From NCBI GenBank assembly GCA_947503965.1, contig CANNFU010000012.1, positions 1 to 64,000 of the forward strand: 64,000 nt of DNA. Reading direction: 5' to 3'. Under the pieces are notes generated by a model. It had not been told where the DNA came from and did no database searches. It saw only the letters and a list, made by a program, of their open reading frames with translations. Position 1 is the first letter of the stretch. Each line of letters starts with the position of its first letter. The position numbers were made by a program, and so were the translations under genes. This document shows, one piece after another, positions 27,499 through 36,312 of the stretch. This DNA is from an uncultured Paracoccaceae bacterium (GTDB lineage: Bacteria > Pseudomonadota > Alphaproteobacteria > Rhodobacterales > Rhodobacteraceae).

Positions 27499-28498
27499 AG
27501 CGGATCCTCGGGTCAAGTACGCCGTAAAGGATATCGGCAATCAGGTTCATCAGAACGATCAGGACGGCCAACAGGAACGTGATCGTCATGACCATCGGAA
27601 TGTCCGAGCCTTGCAACGCAATGATCAACAGCTGCCCCAGCCCATTCACTTTGAATACCTGTTCGGTGATGATGGCCCCGCCAAAGATCGACGGGATACC
27701 AAGGGCGATGACAGTGATGACTGGGATCATTGAGTTGCGCAGCACATGCTTCATGACAACCACGCTTTCAGAAAGCCCCTTGGCCCGGGCGGTGCGCACA
27801 TAATCCTGGCCCAGATTGTCCAGCATGGACGCCCGCATGTAGCGGCTGACCTGTGCGGTTGTCTGTAGCGCCAGCACCATGACCGGCATGATCATCTGCT
27901 GCATCTGAAACTTGAACGTTTCCCAATCGACGACCTGATGGGTGGTGTCATAGATTGACGGCAGCCACCCCAACTGGACCGAGAAGATCACGATGACCAG
28001 AACGCCCGAGAAAAACGGAGGCACCGAAAACCCGATCATGCTGATAAACGTACCCGCCTGATCAAAGACCGAGTATTGTTTGTATGCACTGATAATCCCG
28101 ATGGGCAGGGCGATTGCCACGCCGACCACATAGGACATGCCGACTACCCACAGGGTCTGGGGCAGGCGTTCGGCAATCGTGTCAAAGACCGGACTGCGTG
28201 ACTGGAAACTGATGATGCGCTGTGCACCATTGGCGAAATTCGTGCCGAAAGCGCCATCAATCCAGTATTGCGGTTCGACGATGAAGAACTGATAGAGCCA
28301 CAGATAGAAGCGCGTATACCACGGCTCACCCAGCCCCAGTGCCTCGCGCATGCGCTGCTTTACCTCATCCGGGATCGTCAGGGGCATCTGGCCCATCGGA
28401 TCACCCGGGGCGAGTTCGAGCAGCAGGAAGATGACCAAAGCAATAAACAAAAGCGTCGGGATCGACAGGACCAATCTACGGATCGTGTAGTTGAACAT
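27491..28498 (-). CDS. Peptide/nickel-type ABC transporter permease (DppB/OppB-like)
   Basis: A 335-residue permease, six helices. It starts with the common MFNYTIRRLVLSIPTL and has an EAA loop at YVRTARAKGLSESVVVMKHVLRNSMIPVI-like sequence (A-R-A-K-G-L core). It is separated from the binding-protein gene by about 70 bases containing a hairpin and coupled to the second permease by an eight-base overlap. Confidence 0.95.
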   Translation of the reverse strand: MFNYTIRRLVLSIPTLLFIALVIFLLLELAPGDPMGQMPLTIPDEVKQRMREALGLGEPWYTRFYLWLYQFFIVEPQYWIDGAFGTNFANGAQRIISFQSRSPVFDTIAERLPQTLWVVGMSYVVGVAIALPIGIISAYKQYSVFDQAGTFISMIGFSVPPFFSGVLVIVIFSVQLGWLPSIYDTTHQVVDWETFKFQMQQMIMPVMVLALQTTAQVSRYMRASMLDNLGQDYVRTARAKGLSESVVVMKHVLRNSMIPVITVIALGIPSIFGGAIITEQVFKVNGLGQLLIIALQGSDIPMVMTITFLLAVLIVLMNLIADILYGVLDPRIRYD

Positions 28499-28534
28499 GA
28501 GCGGCGCCTTGGTTCAGTGTTTTACAGAAAGGGT

Positions 28535-28561
28535 GCGGTCCCGGGCGATACCCGGAACCGC
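28535..28561 (-). promoter_or_regulatory. Intercistronic hairpin between binding protein and permease genes
   Basis: GCGGT-c-CCGGG (28535-28545) pairs with CCCGG-a-ACCGC (28551-28561) around a 5-base loop, with one internal mismatch. No T-run follows in the transcribed direction, so it is more likely an mRNA stabiliser or partial attenuator than a full terminator. It would favour high expression of the binding protein relative to the permeases. Confidence 0.6.
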
Positions 28562-28569
28562 AAGTTTGA

Positions 28570-30291
28570 TTAGCGGTTATCGCCGATCCGGTACCAGTCA
28601 GCTGCGTTCCACAGCTCTGTGTCCCAGACGTTCAGGTCAATACCGCCGAGGCTGTTGGCGTGTGCCGACAGACGACCACGGTGCACCAGCGGGATCATAC
28701 CGCCACGATCAACGATGATGTCGTTGAGCTGACGTGCAATCGCAGCCCGCTCACTCGCGTCCGCAGTCTGGATCAACTGCGCATGCAAAGCATCATACTC
28801 TTCATCGCAGAAGCGGCTGATGTTCTCACCCTGCCACTGCGTTGCGGGGCTGGGTGCCTGGGCGCAAAGACCGTTGCCCAGATAGGATTGCGGATCAGTA
28901 CCGTTGAAGGTGTTGGCGTACATTTCCACATCTGCATAGAACTTTTGGAACGTGTCAGGCGAACCTGGATCACCACCAAAGAACACGGACGCATCGATGT
29001 TACGCAGTTCGGCTTCGATCCCGATCTCGGACCACCACTCTTTGATCAGCGCCTGGAAATCCTGACGCACAGCGTTGGTTGAGGTCTGGTAAAGCACGCG
29101 CAGCGGCACGCCATCCTTTTCGCGGATGCCGTCACCATCGGTGTCCACGATCCCGGCAGCGTCCAGCATCGCATTCGCACCATCGATATCCTGCACGTCG
29201 CAGGTGAAGGTGTCGGAATTAACGGCCTCTGGGGCAGGGACCCAGTTGCAGGTCACTTTGCCTGCCTGACCATAACCGACTTCAACCAGCAAAGGCCGAT
29301 CAATCGCCATGGACATGGCTTTGTAGACGGCAGGATCGCTCAGGAAGGGATGCGGCCGGATGACCGAACGTTCCTCAGCGCTGAGCGATGGATCAGGGTT
29401 GGTGTTGTTGAGCATGATACGCTCAACCAGTGGACCAAAGCCCGCGACAGGGACACCCAGACCACCTGCTTCCATGCTGGCGATCACATCGGGCGCCAGT
29501 TGCAGGTTCCAGGCATAGTCAAACTCGCCCGTTTCCATCACGGCACGCCCGGCGGCGGTCGCGTCACCGCCACCTTTGAAGGTCACGGATGCAAAGGCGG
29601 GTTTGTTCGGGTCGCGATAGTTTTCGTTGGCGACCAGTTGGATCACGTCATTCGTGCGGAATTCGGTGACGACAAAGGGGCCTGTGCCGATTGGGCCAAA
29701 GTTCTGGTCTGTACATTCAGGTGCACGTGCGCCCATGCAGTCAGCGAATTGCGCCGCTTGAATGATCGGGCTTTCACCACCGACGAACGGGCCATATGGG
29801 AATGGTGTCGGGTTTTCAAAGCTCACCACGACGGTCAGGTCATCGGGCGTTTCAACTGATGACACGCCTTCGAATTTGGTTGCCTGCGCGCAGCCCGATT
29901 CAGGGTGCGTGCAATATTCATAGGTGAATTTCACATCGGCAGAGGTGAACGGGGTCCCATCCGACCACAGGATACCTTCGGTGATCTTCCAGGTGATTGA
30001 CATCAGGTCCTCGGACACGCCGCCATTGGAGACGGTCGGCACTTCGTCAACCAGCCATGGGATCAGTTCGCCTTGGGGGTCGTAGCGGGCCAGTGGTTCA
30101 ATCACCAGCGACGAGGATTCTACATCCTTGGTTCCGCCCGACAGGAACGGGTTCAGGATTGATGGCGCCTGCCAATAAATGATTTTAACCTCGCCATCGC
30201 GTCCGCGTTCGCCTTCATGCGCGTCGGCAAATGCCATTGGCGCGAATGCGACTGTCGCGACAGCGCCCATCAGGGCTGTCTTGAGTTTCAT
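28570..30291 (-). CDS. Peptide ABC transporter periplasmic binding protein (SBP family 5)
   Basis: A 573-residue receptor with signal peptide [24 protein letters not shown]. The family 5 hallmarks are [27 protein letters not shown] and [10 protein letters not shown]. It binds oligopeptides, opines or similar amino-acid derivatives. It lies downstream of the two ATPases, with an ATGA overlap, and upstream of the permeases, a less common gene order. The long N-terminal insert [19 protein letters not shown] is typical of a marine alphaproteobacterial subgroup. Confidence 0.94.
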   Translation of the reverse strand: MKLKTALMGAVATVAFAPMAFADAHEGERGRDGEVKIIYWQAPSILNPFLSGGTKDVESSSLVIEPLARYDPQGELIPWLVDEVPTVSNGGVSEDLMSITWKITEGILWSDGTPFTSADVKFTYEYCTHPESGCAQATKFEGVSSVETPDDLTVVVSFENPTPFPYGPFVGGESPIIQAAQFADCMGARAPECTDQNFGPIGTGPFVVTEFRTNDVIQLVANENYRDPNKPAFASVTFKGGGDATAAGRAVMETGEFDYAWNLQLAPDVIASMEAGGLGVPVAGFGPLVERIMLNNTNPDPSLSAEERSVIRPHPFLSDPAVYKAMSMAIDRPLLVEVGYGQAGKVTCNWVPAPEAVNSDTFTCDVQDIDGANAMLDAAGIVDTDGDGIREKDGVPLRVLYQTSTNAVRQDFQALIKEWWSEIGIEAELRNIDASVFFGGDPGSPDTFQKFYADVEMYANTFNGTDPQSYLGNGLCAQAPSPATQWQGENISRFCDEEYDALHAQLIQTADASERAAIARQLNDIIVDRGGMIPLVHRGRLSAHANSLGGIDLNVWDTELWNAADWYRIGDNR

Positions 30292-31346
30292 GTTGTCTTC
30301 TCCTTGTTGACGCTCTTGTTTGCCTCTGGACCTGCCGTTTGTTCGGCAGTGTCATTTGTGTCGTTATACAGGTGGCAGGCCGTAAACCGGCCGGGGCGCA
30401 CCTCGCGATAATCAGGTTCGACGCGCTTGCAAATATCCATGACGGACGGGCAGCGGGTACAAAAATTGCAGCCATCCGGTGGGTTTGAAGGCGACGGGAC
30501 ATCACCCTGCAGGATGATCCGTTCGGTCGCCCGCGCAAGGCTGGGGTCCGGTTCAGGGACCGCAGACAATAGCGCCTTTGTGTAGGGATGCAGCGGGTCC
30601 GCATATAGCGCCTCGCGCGGGGCGAGTTCGACCACCTTGCCCAGATACATCACCGCCACGCGGGTTGCGATATGGCGGACCATGGACAAATCGTGGCTGA
30701 TAAACAGATAGGTCAGGCCAAATTGTTCCTGCAGGTCTTCCAGCAGGTTCACCACCTGCGCTTGAATGGACACATCCAGTGCGGCAATCGGCTCATCACA
30801 CACAATGAATTTCGGGTTCAGGGCCAACGCACGTGCAATCCCGATCCGCTGCCGCTGCCCACCGGAAAACGCATGTGGATAGCGTTTGGCGAATTTGCGG
30901 TTCAGGCCGACAGCGTCCATCAGTTCGCCAACCTTGTCGCGTTTTTCGCGATCAGTCAGCTTGGTGTGTTCATCCAGCGGCTCTTTGATGATGTCTTCCA
31001 CGGTCATGCGCGGGTTCAGTGATGCTTGCGGGTCCTGAAACACCATTTGCATGATCGGACGCATCTCACGCAGGTCGGGCTGCGGGATCGCGCCAATCTC
31101 GCGCCCGTCGATCTCGATCTTGCCGGACGTGATATCGTACAGCCGCAAAACGGCGCGGCCGCAGGTCGATTTGCCACAGCCGGATTCGCCCACCAGACCA
31201 AGTGTTTCGCCCTCCATCACATCGAAGCTGACGCCATCGACGGCCTTTACCTCGCCCACGCGCCTGCGGAAAAGCCCCGCAAAGATGGGAAAATGCATCT
31301 TGAGGTCGCGCACACTGACGAGCGGTTTGGGGGCTTGGTCAAGCAT
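30288..31346 (-). CDS. Peptide ABC transporter ATP-binding protein (DppF/OppF-like)
   Basis: A 352-residue ATPase. The Walker A motif is GESGCGKST, the signature [15 protein letters not shown] and the Walker [13 protein letters not shown]. The C-terminal oligopeptide-transporter extension contains [16 protein letters not shown], the cysteine cluster common to this subfamily. The ATG at 31346 overlaps the preceding ATPase stop by eight bases. The frame is open 39 codons upstream, but that lies in the neighbour. The stop overlaps the binding-protein start (ATGA). Confidence 0.94.
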   Translation of the reverse strand: MLDQAPKPLVSVRDLKMHFPIFAGLFRRRVGEVKAVDGVSFDVMEGETLGLVGESGCGKSTCGRAVLRLYDITSGKIEIDGREIGAIPQPDLREMRPIMQMVFQDPQASLNPRMTVEDIIKEPLDEHTKLTDREKRDKVGELMDAVGLNRKFAKRYPHAFSGGQRQRIGIARALALNPKFIVCDEPIAALDVSIQAQVVNLLEDLQEQFGLTYLFISHDLSMVRHIATRVAVMYLGKVVELAPREALYADPLHPYTKALLSAVPEPDPSLARATERIILQGDVPSPSNPPDGCNFCTRCPSVMDICKRVEPDYREVRPGRFTACHLYNDTNDTAEQTAGPEANKSVNKEKTT

Positions 31347-32343
31347 CGCGCGATGCCCCCGTTCTGGCGTCAAAGAAGCAGGCGGCATCATGGCCACGGC
31401 CCACGTCGTAGCGCGGCGGATTGGCTCTTGCGCAGCGATCAAATGCGACATCACACCGATCAAGGAAAGGGCATGCGATTGGTGGCCCCACCATCAGGGG
31501 CGGTTGCCCTTCGATCACGGTCAGCCGGGCCGCGCGTTCGCCATGGATTGTTGGAATCGTTTTCAGCAGTGCGCGCGTATACGGGTGCTGCGGATTGCCG
31601 AACAGTTCGTGCACCGGGGCATGTTCGACGACCTGACCGCCATACATCACCATCACACGATCTGCGATCCCGGCGATCACACCCAGATCGTGGGTGATCC
31701 AGATCACCGCCATCCCCAGCTTTTCACGCAATTCCTTCATTAATTCAAGGATTTGCGCCTGGATCGTCACGTCCAGTGCGGTCGTTGGTTCATCTGCGAT
31801 CAGCACTTGCGGATCGCAAGCCAGCGCAATCGCAATCATCACCCGCTGACGCATTCCCCCTGAAAACTGGTGCGGATAATCGTCCAACCGGCGTTTGGCG
31901 TCAGGGATACCGACCAGTTCCAGCAATTCTGTGGCGCGCTGGGCGGCCTGGCGTTTGTTCAGGCCCATATGCTTGCGCAAAGGTTCGGCAATCTGCATGC
32001 CAACGGTAAAGACCGGGTTCAGCGATGTCATCGGGTCCTGAAACACGAACCCGATCTTGCCACCGCGCACCGATCGTAGCGTCTCTTGATTGACCTTCAG
32101 CAGATCCTGTCCGTCAAATGTGACCGTGCCGTTGCGTACATCCGCAGGGGGTGACGGCAGCAGGCCCAATAGCGACATCATGGTCACCGACTTGCCGGAC
32201 CCGCTTTCACCGACAACGCCCAACAACTCGCCCGGTTTGAGCGAGAAACTTACATCGTTAACGGCATGAACCTCTCCGGCCCGCGTTCTGAACACAGTTT
32301 TTAAGTCCCGGACATCCAGGACGGGCAGCGCCCCATCGGGCAT
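31339..32343 (-). CDS. Peptide ABC transporter ATP-binding protein (DppD/OppD-like)
   Basis: A 334-residue ATPase. The Walker A motif is GESGSGKSV, the signature [16 protein letters not shown] and the Walker [13 protein letters not shown]. The C-terminal cysteines are in [14 protein letters not shown]. The ATG at 32343, seven bases after GGGAGG, sets the start. It is the first gene of the importer operon, and a 215-base spacer separates it from divergent argE, so the two transcription units may share control. Confidence 0.94.
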   Translation of the reverse strand: MPDGALPVLDVRDLKTVFRTRAGEVHAVNDVSFSLKPGELLGVVGESGSGKSVTMMSLLGLLPSPPADVRNGTVTFDGQDLLKVNQETLRSVRGGKIGFVFQDPMTSLNPVFTVGMQIAEPLRKHMGLNKRQAAQRATELLELVGIPDAKRRLDDYPHQFSGGMRQRVMIAIALACDPQVLIADEPTTALDVTIQAQILELMKELREKLGMAVIWITHDLGVIAGIADRVMVMYGGQVVEHAPVHELFGNPQHPYTRALLKTIPTIHGERAARLTVIEGQPPLMVGPPIACPFLDRCDVAFDRCARANPPRYDVGRGHDAACFFDARTGASRDA

Positions 32344-32558
32344 AGACGAACCTCCCAAGTGGTTCAGATATTCTTATTTTTCGCCACACATCTGAGCAGA
32401 AAAGCAGCATTTGCCCGAACGGTATCATCAAATTTCGATCCCGCAAGTCGATTCCTGTTTGCGCAGCCCGACCCGACGCGCAACAGTGCCCCTGCATCTG
32501 CATTGTGCATCAGCGAATTCAGGTGGTGCGATTTGCAGCGAAAAATGAAGGATACCCC

Positions 32559-33719
32559 ATGACGCTGAGCGCGCGCGAATTGATGGACAGGCTGGTGGGC
32601 TTTCCCACTGTCAGCCGGGACAGCAACCTTGATCTGATTGATTTTGTTGAGGAATATCTGGATGGCTTCGGCGTCAAATCGACCCGCGTGCCAAACGAAG
32701 ATGGCACCAAGGCAGCACTCTACGCGCATATCGGCCCCGAGGTTGAAGGTGGTGTCGTCTTGTCAGGTCATACCGATGTGGTTCCCGTTGACGGGCAGGC
32801 GTGGGACACCGACCCGTTCACTGTGACGGAACGTCAGGGCAAACTCTACGGGCGTGGCACATGCGACATGAAAGGGTTCGATGCGCTTGCCCTGTCAGCG
32901 GTTCCGCTGGCGCTGGAAAAAGGCATCAAACGCCCCATCCAGATCGCGCTGAGCTATGATGAAGAGGTCGGTTGCACGGGCGCCCCGCCGATGATTGACC
33001 ACATGGTGTCCATGGGAATGCCCCGCGCCGACACGGTGCTGGTGGGCGAACCTTCGATGATGAAAGTCGTCACCGGTCACAAAGGCGGGATCGGCTACAA
33101 AATGCATTTTCGCGGGTTCGAGGTGCATTCCTCACTCGCGCCCCAAGGGGTCAGCGCGATCATGATGGCCGCCAAGCTGATCAACTGGGCGAACGAGGTG
33201 AACGCCGAAAACGCGGCAAAAACGCCCGGTGAACTCGCCGCGGATTTCGTCCCGCCCTACACGACGCTGCATGTCGGCACGATAAGCGGCGGCACCGCGC
33301 ATAATATCACCGCCAAAGACTGCCATTTCGGTTTCGATTTCCGCATTGTGCCCGGCGAAGATATCGGCGCATGGCAGCAACGGTTCCTGATCAAAGTCGC
33401 CGAGATCGAGGCCGAGATGAAAGCAGTGCGGCCAGAGGCCGGGATCAGTGCTGAACAATATTTCAACGTGCCCGGACTGAAGCCCGAACAAGACGGTGCT
33501 GCCGAACGTCTGATCCGGCAGATCACGGGTGAAAACGCCAGCAACGTGGTCAGTTATGGCACCGAAGCGGGGCAGTTTCAGGAACGCGGGTATTCCGCGG
33601 TCATCTGCGGGCCGGGTGATATCGCGCAGGCCCATCAACCCAACGAATTCATCAGCGTTGATCAATTCCGGCAGGGCGAAGCCTTTATCGCACGGCTTGT
33701 CGATAAACTGGCCGAATGA
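32559..33719 (+). CDS. argE: Acetylornithine deacetylase (M20 family)
   Basis: A 386-residue di-zinc deacylase of the ArgE branch. Metal-site motifs are LSGHTDVVPVDG, GRGTCDMKGFDA and SYDEEVGCTGA. The NAc-ornithine deacetylase type is supported by the overall pattern, but closely related enzymes hydrolyse other N-acyl amino acids. AAGGA precedes the ATG at 32559. The upstream open frame (from 32505) has no ribosome site. The stop overlaps the next gene (ATGA). It is divergent from the peptide importer. Because a linear arginine pathway in this family often uses ArgJ, a catabolic role is plausible here. Confidence 0.88.
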   Translation: MTLSARELMDRLVGFPTVSRDSNLDLIDFVEEYLDGFGVKSTRVPNEDGTKAALYAHIGPEVEGGVVLSGHTDVVPVDGQAWDTDPFTVTERQGKLYGRGTCDMKGFDALALSAVPLALEKGIKRPIQIALSYDEEVGCTGAPPMIDHMVSMGMPRADTVLVGEPSMMKVVTGHKGGIGYKMHFRGFEVHSSLAPQGVSAIMMAAKLINWANEVNAENAAKTPGELAADFVPPYTTLHVGTISGGTAHNITAKDCHFGFDFRIVPGEDIGAWQQRFLIKVAEIEAEMKAVRPEAGISAEQYFNVPGLKPEQDGAAERLIRQITGENASNVVSYGTEAGQFQERGYSAVICGPGDIAQAHQPNEFISVDQFRQGEAFIARLVDKLAE

Positions 33720-35062
33720 AGCCGTTCCCGATCGCTGCAACGGATCCAATCACCTTTGCAGGCCCCTTGCCGGACACTGCAGATGTCGTCGTGATCGGAG
33801 GCGGTATTATCGGGGTCATGACGGCGTGGGAGCTTGCCAAGAAAGGTCTGCGCACTGTCCTGCTTGAAAAGGGACGCGTTGCTGCCGAACAATCGTCGCG
33901 CAATTGGGGCTGGATACGGGCGCAGGGGCGCGATGCTGCAGAACTGCCCATCATGGTCGAGGCGGCGTCGATGTGGCGGCAAATGGCAGGTGAGATCGGC
34001 GAAGATATCGGGCTGCGGCAATCCGGTGTGGCCTATCTTGCCGATACCGCGACCGAGATTGAACGCTACGAAGCATGGCTGCGGCATGCCAAAGCCGTGG
34101 GCGTGGATAGCCGCATTCTGACCACGCGGCAAACGCAGGAATTGTTGCCCGATGCGGCAACCCCCTGGGCAGGTGCGCTGTGGACGGCGACCGATATGCG
34201 CGCCGAACCATGGGTTGCAGTCCCGGCGCTAGCACGGGCTGCTGCCCGTGATGGGGTCACGATTATCGAGGGGTGTGCGGCACGCATGCTGGACATCGCC
34301 GCAGGCCGGATCACCGGGGTCGTGACCGAGGCCGGTTGCATCAAGACCTCGGCCGTTGTTGTTGCCGGCGGCGCGTGGTCATCGCTGTTTCTGCGCCGGC
34401 ACGGCATCAAGATACCGCAGCTTTCCGTCCGGGCGACGGTCGCGGCAACGGCGCCATTGCCGCAAATCTTTGAAGGTGGGGCGGTCGACAAACGGCTTGC
34501 CTTTCGGCGCAGACAGGACGGGGGCTATACGCTGGCACCATCAGGCTTTCACGAACTCTTTGTCGGGCCGGACGCCTTTCGGGCCTTTGGCCGTTTCGCC
34601 CGACAGCTTATCGCCGACCCGCTGGGTACGCGGCTTTTGCCCATGGCGCCAAAGGATTACCCGGATGCGTGGGGCACAACCCGGCACTGGGGTGGGGATG
34701 ACATCGGCCCATTCGAAAAGATGCGGGTGCTTGATCCTGCGCCCAACATGCGCAAGGTCAAGGGGCTTTCCACAGCCTTCGCCGACACCTTTCCAAAGAT
34801 CGGCAAGGTCAAGATCGTGACGGCTTGGGCGGGAATGATTGACACCATGCCTGATGTGGTGCCGGTTGTGGACAAGGCGCCCGATCTGCCTGGGCTGACA
34901 ATTGCCACGGGTATGTGCGGCCACGGTTTTGGGATTGGTCCGGCCTTTGGGCGGATAGCTGCCCATCTGGTGATGGGGGAAAGCACCTGCCACAATATAG
35001 ACCGTTTTCGCTTGTCACGGTTCACAGATGGATCAACACTGGAACCAGGACCAAATCTTTAA
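33716..35062 (+). CDS. FAD-dependent amino-acid oxidase (DAO family)
   Basis: A 448-residue flavoprotein with the dinucleotide-binding motif VVVIGGGIIGVMTAWELAKKG at residues about 22-42 and the second FAD motif in AAEQSSRNWGWIRAQGRD. It is related to DadA/glycine oxidase/opine-oxidase subunits, which oxidise secondary or primary amines to imines. The C-terminus contains GMCGHGFGIGPAFGRIAA, the usual FAD-contacting strand. Translationally coupled to argE by ATGA. In this context it may oxidise the amino acid released by the flanking deacylases. Confidence 0.9.
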   Translation: MKPFPIAATDPITFAGPLPDTADVVVIGGGIIGVMTAWELAKKGLRTVLLEKGRVAAEQSSRNWGWIRAQGRDAAELPIMVEAASMWRQMAGEIGEDIGLRQSGVAYLADTATEIERYEAWLRHAKAVGVDSRILTTRQTQELLPDAATPWAGALWTATDMRAEPWVAVPALARAAARDGVTIIEGCAARMLDIAAGRITGVVTEAGCIKTSAVVVAGGAWSSLFLRRHGIKIPQLSVRATVAATAPLPQIFEGGAVDKRLAFRRRQDGGYTLAPSGFHELFVGPDAFRAFGRFARQLIADPLGTRLLPMAPKDYPDAWGTTRHWGGDDIGPFEKMRVLDPAPNMRKVKGLSTAFADTFPKIGKVKIVTAWAGMIDTMPDVVPVVDKAPDLPGLTIATGMCGHGFGIGPAFGRIAAHLVMGESTCHNIDRFRLSRFTDGSTLEPGPNL

Positions 35063-35125
35063 ACACGGATCGCGCAGACTAGTTCTTAGTTGTATTGGCG
35101 CGCATAATCATTTTCGGAGAGAAAC

Positions 35126-36289
35126 ATGCCCGTAAAAAACCGGTTCGCCGAGTTGCTGCCAGAAATCACGGCCTGGCGACGCGACCTGCACGAAAACCCC
35201 GAGATTCTGTTCGAAACGCATCGCACATCTGCGGTCGTCGCAGACAAGCTGAAGGAATTCGGCTGTGACGAAGTTGTCACCGGCATTGGGCGAACCGGTG
35301 TTGTTGGGGTTATCAAAGGCAAAAGCGATACATCAGGCAAAGTCATCGGTCTGCGGGCCGATATGGACGCGTTGCCGATCCACGAACAGACCGATGTGCA
35401 ACACAAATCCAAGGTGGATGGCGCGATGCATGCGTGCGGTCACGACGGCCACACCGCGATGCTGTTGGGGGCGGCGAAATATCTGTCCGAGACACGCAAT
35501 TTTGACGGGACTGTTGTCGTCATTTTCCAGCCCGCCGAAGAAGGCGGCGGTGGCGGCAAGGAAATGTGCGACGACGGCATGATGGACCGCTGGGGTATCC
35601 AAGAGGTGTATGGCATGCATAACTGGCCGGGTATGCCCGCCGGTCAATTTGCGATCCGGTCTGGCGCGTTCTTTGCCGCTGCCGATCAGTTTGAAATCGA
35701 ACTCGAAGGCAAGGGGGGGCATGCTGCCAAGCCGCAGGAGACGATCGACACCACGGTCGTTGCCAGCCACGTGGTTCTTGCGCTGCAAACCATTGCGTCG
35801 CGCAATACAAATCCGGTCGATCAGGTTGTTGTGTCGGTCACGAGCTTTGAGACATCATCAAAGGCGCACAACGTCATTCCGCAGCGCGTCCATCTACGCG
35901 GCACGGTACGCACGCTCAACCCCGATACACGTGACCTTGCCGAAAGGCGGCTGACCGAGATCGTGAAAGGGACCGCCGCCACATTTGGTGCAACAGCTCA
36001 GGTTGACTACATCCGCGGCTATCCTGTGATGGTGAATAGCGAAACGCAAACCGAATTCGCAGCCGAGGTTGCCAGATCGGTCTCCGGCGATTGTGCGCCC
36101 GCCTCGCTTGTCATGGGGGGCGAAGATTTCGCCTTCATGCTCGAAGAACGGCCCGGCGCCTACATCCTTGTCGGTAATGGGGACACGGCATCGGTGCATC
36201 ATCCGGAATACGACTTCAACGATGACGCCATCCCGGCAGGGTGCAGCTGGTGGGCGGAGATTGTCGAACGGCGGATGCCAGCCGCATAG
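35126..36289 (+). CDS. M20 amidohydrolase (hippurate hydrolase/aminoacylase type)
   Basis: A 387-residue M20D-type metallohydrolase. It has LRADMDALPIHEQ, HACGHDGHTAMLLGAAKYL and FQPAEEGGGGGKEM, which carry the di-metal ligands, and a C-terminal GGEDFAFMLEERPGAY motif typical of HipO/IAA-amino-acid hydrolases. It cleaves N-acyl or N-aryl amino acids. It lies 63 bases after the FAD oxidase on the same strand and completes an argE-oxidase-amidohydrolase set opposite the peptide importer. Confidence 0.92.
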   Translation: MPVKNRFAELLPEITAWRRDLHENPEILFETHRTSAVVADKLKEFGCDEVVTGIGRTGVVGVIKGKSDTSGKVIGLRADMDALPIHEQTDVQHKSKVDGAMHACGHDGHTAMLLGAAKYLSETRNFDGTVVVIFQPAEEGGGGGKEMCDDGMMDRWGIQEVYGMHNWPGMPAGQFAIRSGAFFAAADQFEIELEGKGGHAAKPQETIDTTVVASHVVLALQTIASRNTNPVDQVVVSVTSFETSSKAHNVIPQRVHLRGTVRTLNPDTRDLAERRLTEIVKGTAATFGATAQVDYIRGYPVMVNSETQTEFAAEVARSVSGDCAPASLVMGGEDFAFMLEERPGAYILVGNGDTASVHHPEYDFNDDAIPAGCSWWAEIVERRMPAA

Positions 36290-36312
36290 ACGTTTTCCGC
36301 AAGGCTAATGAA

